From contig NZ_JAJNKA010000001.1 of the NCBI RefSeq assembly GCF_021533215.1, positions 662,547 through 726,546 on the forward strand: 64,000 nucleotides of DNA, in the 5' to 3' direction. Positions 63,901 to 64,000 of the stretch are shown here, in pieces. This DNA comes from Portibacter lacus. GTDB lineage: Bacteria > Bacteroidota > Bacteroidia > Chitinophagales > Saprospiraceae. Within the stretch, counting starts at the first letter, position 1; the number at the start of each line of letters is the position of its first letter. The notes under the pieces are model-generated. The model did not search any database and was not told the DNA's origin. It saw nothing but the letters and a program-made list of their open reading frames with translations. The translations under genes and the position numbers were made by a program.

Positions 63901-64000
63901 ACCAGGAGAAAGTACGAGTTGTACAGCAACCTATACACTAAGTCAATTAGATATAGATAATTCACAAGGAATGATGGATAGCGTGGTGAACATCGCAGTA
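54923..64000 (+). CDS. Giant secreted DUF11/CARDB-like repeat protein (3' truncated by window edge)
   Basis: One frame stays open from the ATG at 54,923 to the window end, at least 3026 codons. A signal peptide (MKRYIQVLILALLVLKQTPI) is followed by a region of about 490 residues with no recognised domain. Ten class A repeats (about 160-185 residues each) then run from 56,474 and end with Asp-rich linkers and a near-invariant DPTP motif. From 61,724, class B repeats (about 125-136 residues, SQADFDNA motif; DUF7507/DUF11-like) follow, six visible. Each repeat is a beta-sandwich typical of surface adhesins. The protein is very acidic and poor in Lys/Arg. It is probably exported by T9SS, but the C-terminal tail is outside the window. 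Confidence 0.92.
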   Translation, partial: MKRYIQVLILALLVLKQTPITAEGTPQLSPTINDLALLSINGGFGIASDFAYFGSNGTTQSLCFEVKDASEVVYLGLGLEVNNLGNTGATPGYSFRIVNSSGMVVHTGTVTSANANGNNYNELVNGPNIGAMTGGYDISNAQYVFNPSTSGTYCIEFDRTTFDGSSTGANGGYIRNFDISVANMSGNIIPGRLYAQNWAFRTPCNPSFGCTSSDVFAKSFEGKVYVLTNDNFVQSIDFAGSGFRGLGFRLAFNGSGPGMMGDPELDRQSLNASGSTNPEFKIFVNDPDPNCYEAPILGEVVGSPSIVNQSINCDAASSFCVDVTVGQPGLVQILFDFNLEDQVFTDGTTDRLLVLRIEDGDPLNQCIPWDGMDGQGNAVPVDSDVPILITFYQGEVHFMQSDVEYNNPGFTVDLEHPSNGNFQSFHYWDDTNIDASGDNDPNLDLDNNPATNPPGMAPNPPFVELSGQLQPAHIWNRNTASTSNGYGESNVINTWWFGHASVEGPIYLTPCPTAGVIETTKSIASVPVPASSGIVGNYDVTYQFEICNTGGLPLTGISLTDNFNSQFGSGFVGVTTPPVIIEAGTNTMTADPTVNGVYNGNGVSNLLNSDGGIDGGECITVQLTVEVDASALPSPAENTAVASAADDGEGMPSTDDSDDASDIDGDTNPYNETGADDDPTQLIIPSVSVEKTYSSAVVQPDGDYKLTFDFLVENSGNTYLQNLTLADPLSFLPGADPTTQSFMITVTNISATMAPTATSGTYDGVGNIDILTGTDGFLAPGEQFMVQLMVDVDPIGFGSLAMPVTNQATASGVPTDASMNIYNDPSDGMPYAAGDVSDLSDDSTPGNPDDGTQEDPTPIILPSNITLTKSLVSVTPATTPGNVIATYNFNFCNDGANDLMNIQLLDNFNSQFGSGFVEVSTSPVILPSSTATTAPTLYATYTGFSPNDIMFNGTSGLVEPGQCVSVSFAVEIDLDELPDPADNQGSVSGTDGFGNSVTDLSDDMTAGVADEGTLDDPTPFPLVASINASKALTNTVILSNGNAKLTFDISVENTGNTNLSTLSILDDLSNLGAAYQSGTATISVINGSSTMAPANNTGTFDGTATTTAGGDGDLISGTNTDVLEPGQMYIARLMFEVDPVEFGMLMAADQNNQAQALGIPVNNAGTPIDVIDVNGNAVAAGNTISDLSDDPVDLPDTDEDDVTPITLPGILDLSKQLTSITNPAASAKPGNVDATYTFNICNNGGSSLTGISLIDNFSNEFGSGFVGVTTNPALGTSTATTDPTLAPTFTGFSPNTNLLNGTNGELAPGECVAVTVTIEVDLDLMPDPAENQATAIAEDDGTGNSASDISDNDAPTGTPNGDTTGDDPDDPASNDNDPTPFPPSPSIDIAKSVNMTAAAPTPDHYFITYRHIIKNTGNTPLENITLTDDIATILCGGYVGTTNITVSNIDAATAPTAAASTTIMNGTNDALNNNGLILPGQSFIVDIVVEADITATTCNQPYLNQSTAEGLPTDALGTILVDPATGNPYMDGDITDLSDSGTDPDGSNPGAPNDGNGANIYDDPTPVNLPGTIGLVKTISNVSPATTTGNYLVTMDFYIENTDGNNLTNIALKDMLKAQWGSAFVGVTTPPSIFVAGTVGTTIDPTPNAAYNGDLDSELLNMDGELAPGESITVRVVVEVNASESLASGLENQATVTGTDPNGNLATDLSDDNTSSVVTPDADGDNPNGSGDDGAMGTNNPTPLYIPEISNTKEIVNTVEAASGIAGNFDVTYQIIVANTGTTPLEMIALTDDIATQLAPAYVGITTEAIITSSSASTNPVTSSMPNLLDGTAGVLLPGESVTLQIVVEIDASLVPVLGLTNQSTATGNPTDGMGNDLPDPNNPGMDFVPVTDDSDSGSDPEGNNIGEPGDMGTPDDPTPLPPLPAIELLKAVTGVVPASSGVQGNFDVTYTYTITNTGNADLNGVSLQEDFEDQYGSAFVGIIGTPVTAPAAGLDLTYVGSGFNTEVLDGSLTLVVGATQTVSIVAEINPDAPGSVFNVDGELENQASTSATDINGTPVMDDSDDNTPGNMDDGTNADPTPLALPSISVTKALTDVTFLNDSIYQMTFAIKVLNTGNEDLETLPLIDVLDYPILTSSVTIIKQPTIGTIASNGSEEGGSYTGISPAPTNRLTSMVADGDTLAIGDYYEVQVILTAHVDSLLAVDPLENQARAAGTGVNSGIQAVDDSDDGTGLDGNGDPSTDNAGAPGDTGDTPTFDDPTPIPVPRLEVVKTSDLAEITVAGDVITYTFTVTNTGNTDLDDLTINDNGPSFGGAAGTNSLVGLTCDMSDLNPGGVATCTATYTVSQADFDNATAGDMMATNIATGTATPPGFPPLTSQPDTLMIPVTATPMIVVDKTASPPSTLLGANPSLVDAGDQITYTYNVMNTGNTVLTAISVSDAGPTFSGSAATGTLSPITCSAINLAPGQNTSCSATYTLSQEDIDNALGEVDSVVNIAFANGTPPGLPPITSVPDTAMTTVPATPSLLLVKDVATPTMVLGADPLLSDGGDQIDYTFTLTNTGNVNLTDVSVEDSGPLFNTIQGTNGALAIDCPVIFLAPGASVECTSTYTMSQADVDNAAGILEGIVNGAQASGTPPSDDPVPPMIMSNIDSAKTTIPAGPMLMIQKLVTAPTFANGTDILNVDAGDIITYTYVITNTGNVGLTGVVPVDAGPSFGGILGTNSLSAYMPTSVNLAPGANQTFTATYILSQADVDNGTGITDGVVNIAIAQGLDPMGMTVISDPDDAVTQFETLDSLSIVKSADLAEITMAGDVITYSFLVTNIGGTTIDNVSITDAGPSFGGAAGTNSLQGLSCPLTTLAPTESTTCAATYTVSQADFDNAIAGDSSAMNIAIANGTPPVGPPVMSIPDTLDIPVVPFDSISIVKTAGLPTISSGANSTVVDAGDMITYTYLITNAGTTNLTDVSVSDAGPTFMSVPGTNVLSVITCNIDELAPGESTSCTATYTLSQLDIDNSQGMMDSVVNIAV
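56474..61723 (+). repeat. Ten class A DUF11-like repeats in the giant gene
   Basis: Unit starts read at 56,474; 56,981; 57,512; 57,995; 58,550; 59,078; 59,636; 60,167; 60,698; and 61,181. Lengths vary from 483 to 558 bases. Each encodes an N-terminal K-x-x motif, an NTGN-like strand, GxLxPGE, an 'ENQA' strand, an acidic linker (SDDxTxG), and DPTP. Units 1, 3, 5, 7 and 9 resemble each other (GSGFVGVTT) and units 2 and 4 form another type, so a two-domain unit probably duplicated. Confidence 0.85.
61724..64000 (+). repeat. At least six class B (DUF7507-like) repeats in the giant gene
   Basis: Unit starts read at 61,724; 62,096; 62,498; 62,906; 63,308; and 63,683, with units of 372-408 bases. 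The consensus contains VDAGDxITYTYxVTNTGN, DAGPxF, LAPGxxxxCxATYTxSQxDxDNA and (N)GTPPG. Units 1 and 5 are shorter and most alike (DLAEIT, SFGGAAGTNSL). The array runs out of the window. Confidence 0.85.

Overview
The window is an AT-rich bacterial chromosome segment with a typical Bacteroidota gene set. It has type IX secretion sorting domains of both kinds, a CHU_C-type 'gliding motility-associated' C-terminus in two genes and a short type A tail in one. It also has BatA/BatE-like, DUF4293, DUF4199, OstA-like and RDD-SpoIIM-DUF4129-DUF4350-MoxR-DUF58 genes, and at least one textbook Bacteroidota promoter (TTG-N19-TATCTTTG before rplU). The 'EICDN..DDDNDGLID' N-termini of two secreted proteins and a giant DUF11-type repeat protein suggest a Saprospiria-like lineage; that placement is an inference. 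No rRNA, transposase, integrase, prophage or CRISPR array was seen.

Layout. 0-7.5 kb: 3' part of a TatD nuclease, tRNA-Ser(GGA), an ExbB/unknown/ExbD/ExbD energy-transduction operon, a DUF4293 protein, an FAD oxidoreductase, an OstA-like envelope protein and a TPR-SH3 (BatE-like) protein. 7.8-14 kb (minus strand): rplU-rpmA, in which L27 carries an unusual helix-hairpin-helix tail, then a retropepsin-PDZ protease, a cytochrome c/propeller lipoprotein and a DUF937-OmpA protein. 14-18.5 kb: glycerate kinase overlapping a 1101-residue nuclease-helicase. 18.6-24.2 kb: three secreted T9SS cargo genes, two of them tandem paralogues. 24.3-33.1 kb: a membrane/AAA cluster (RDD on the minus strand; SpoIIM, membrane protein, DUF4129, DUF4350, amidohydrolase, MoxR and DUF58 on the plus strand). 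33.2-37.9 kb: QueE, RidA, redoxin and HAD phosphatase, then an epimerase-glycosyltransferase pair.

37.96-39.6 kb: three 54-bp inverted-repeat units whose last copy supplies the start codon of an AAA ATPase with a PD-(D/E)XK-like tail. 39.7-44.7 kb: a serine hydrolase lipoprotein and a divergent polyamine cluster (SpeD, an ATP-grasp glutathionylspermidine-synthase-like enzyme and a membrane-anchored partner on the minus strand; a membrane aminopropyltransferase on the plus strand). 44.7-45.15 kb: a non-coding mosaic of heptamer arrays and two copies of a 127-bp core. 45.2-50.6 kb (minus strand): a Cys-rich secreted protein, GT2, DUF4199, a dihydroorotase-like protein without its metal ligands, and a BatA-like protein. 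50.7-54.0 kb: a sortilin/BNR-propeller protein. From 54,923 to the window edge: one open frame of at least 3026 codons encoding a giant secreted protein of two successive DUF11-like repeat classes.

The strongest candidates for something new are the repeat-borne start codon upstream of the AAA ATPase, the L27-HHH fusion, the heptamer/core repeat mosaic, and the domain architecture of the giant repeat protein, where cysteine pairs come and go together. Everything is based on reading the sequence; no database search was possible.
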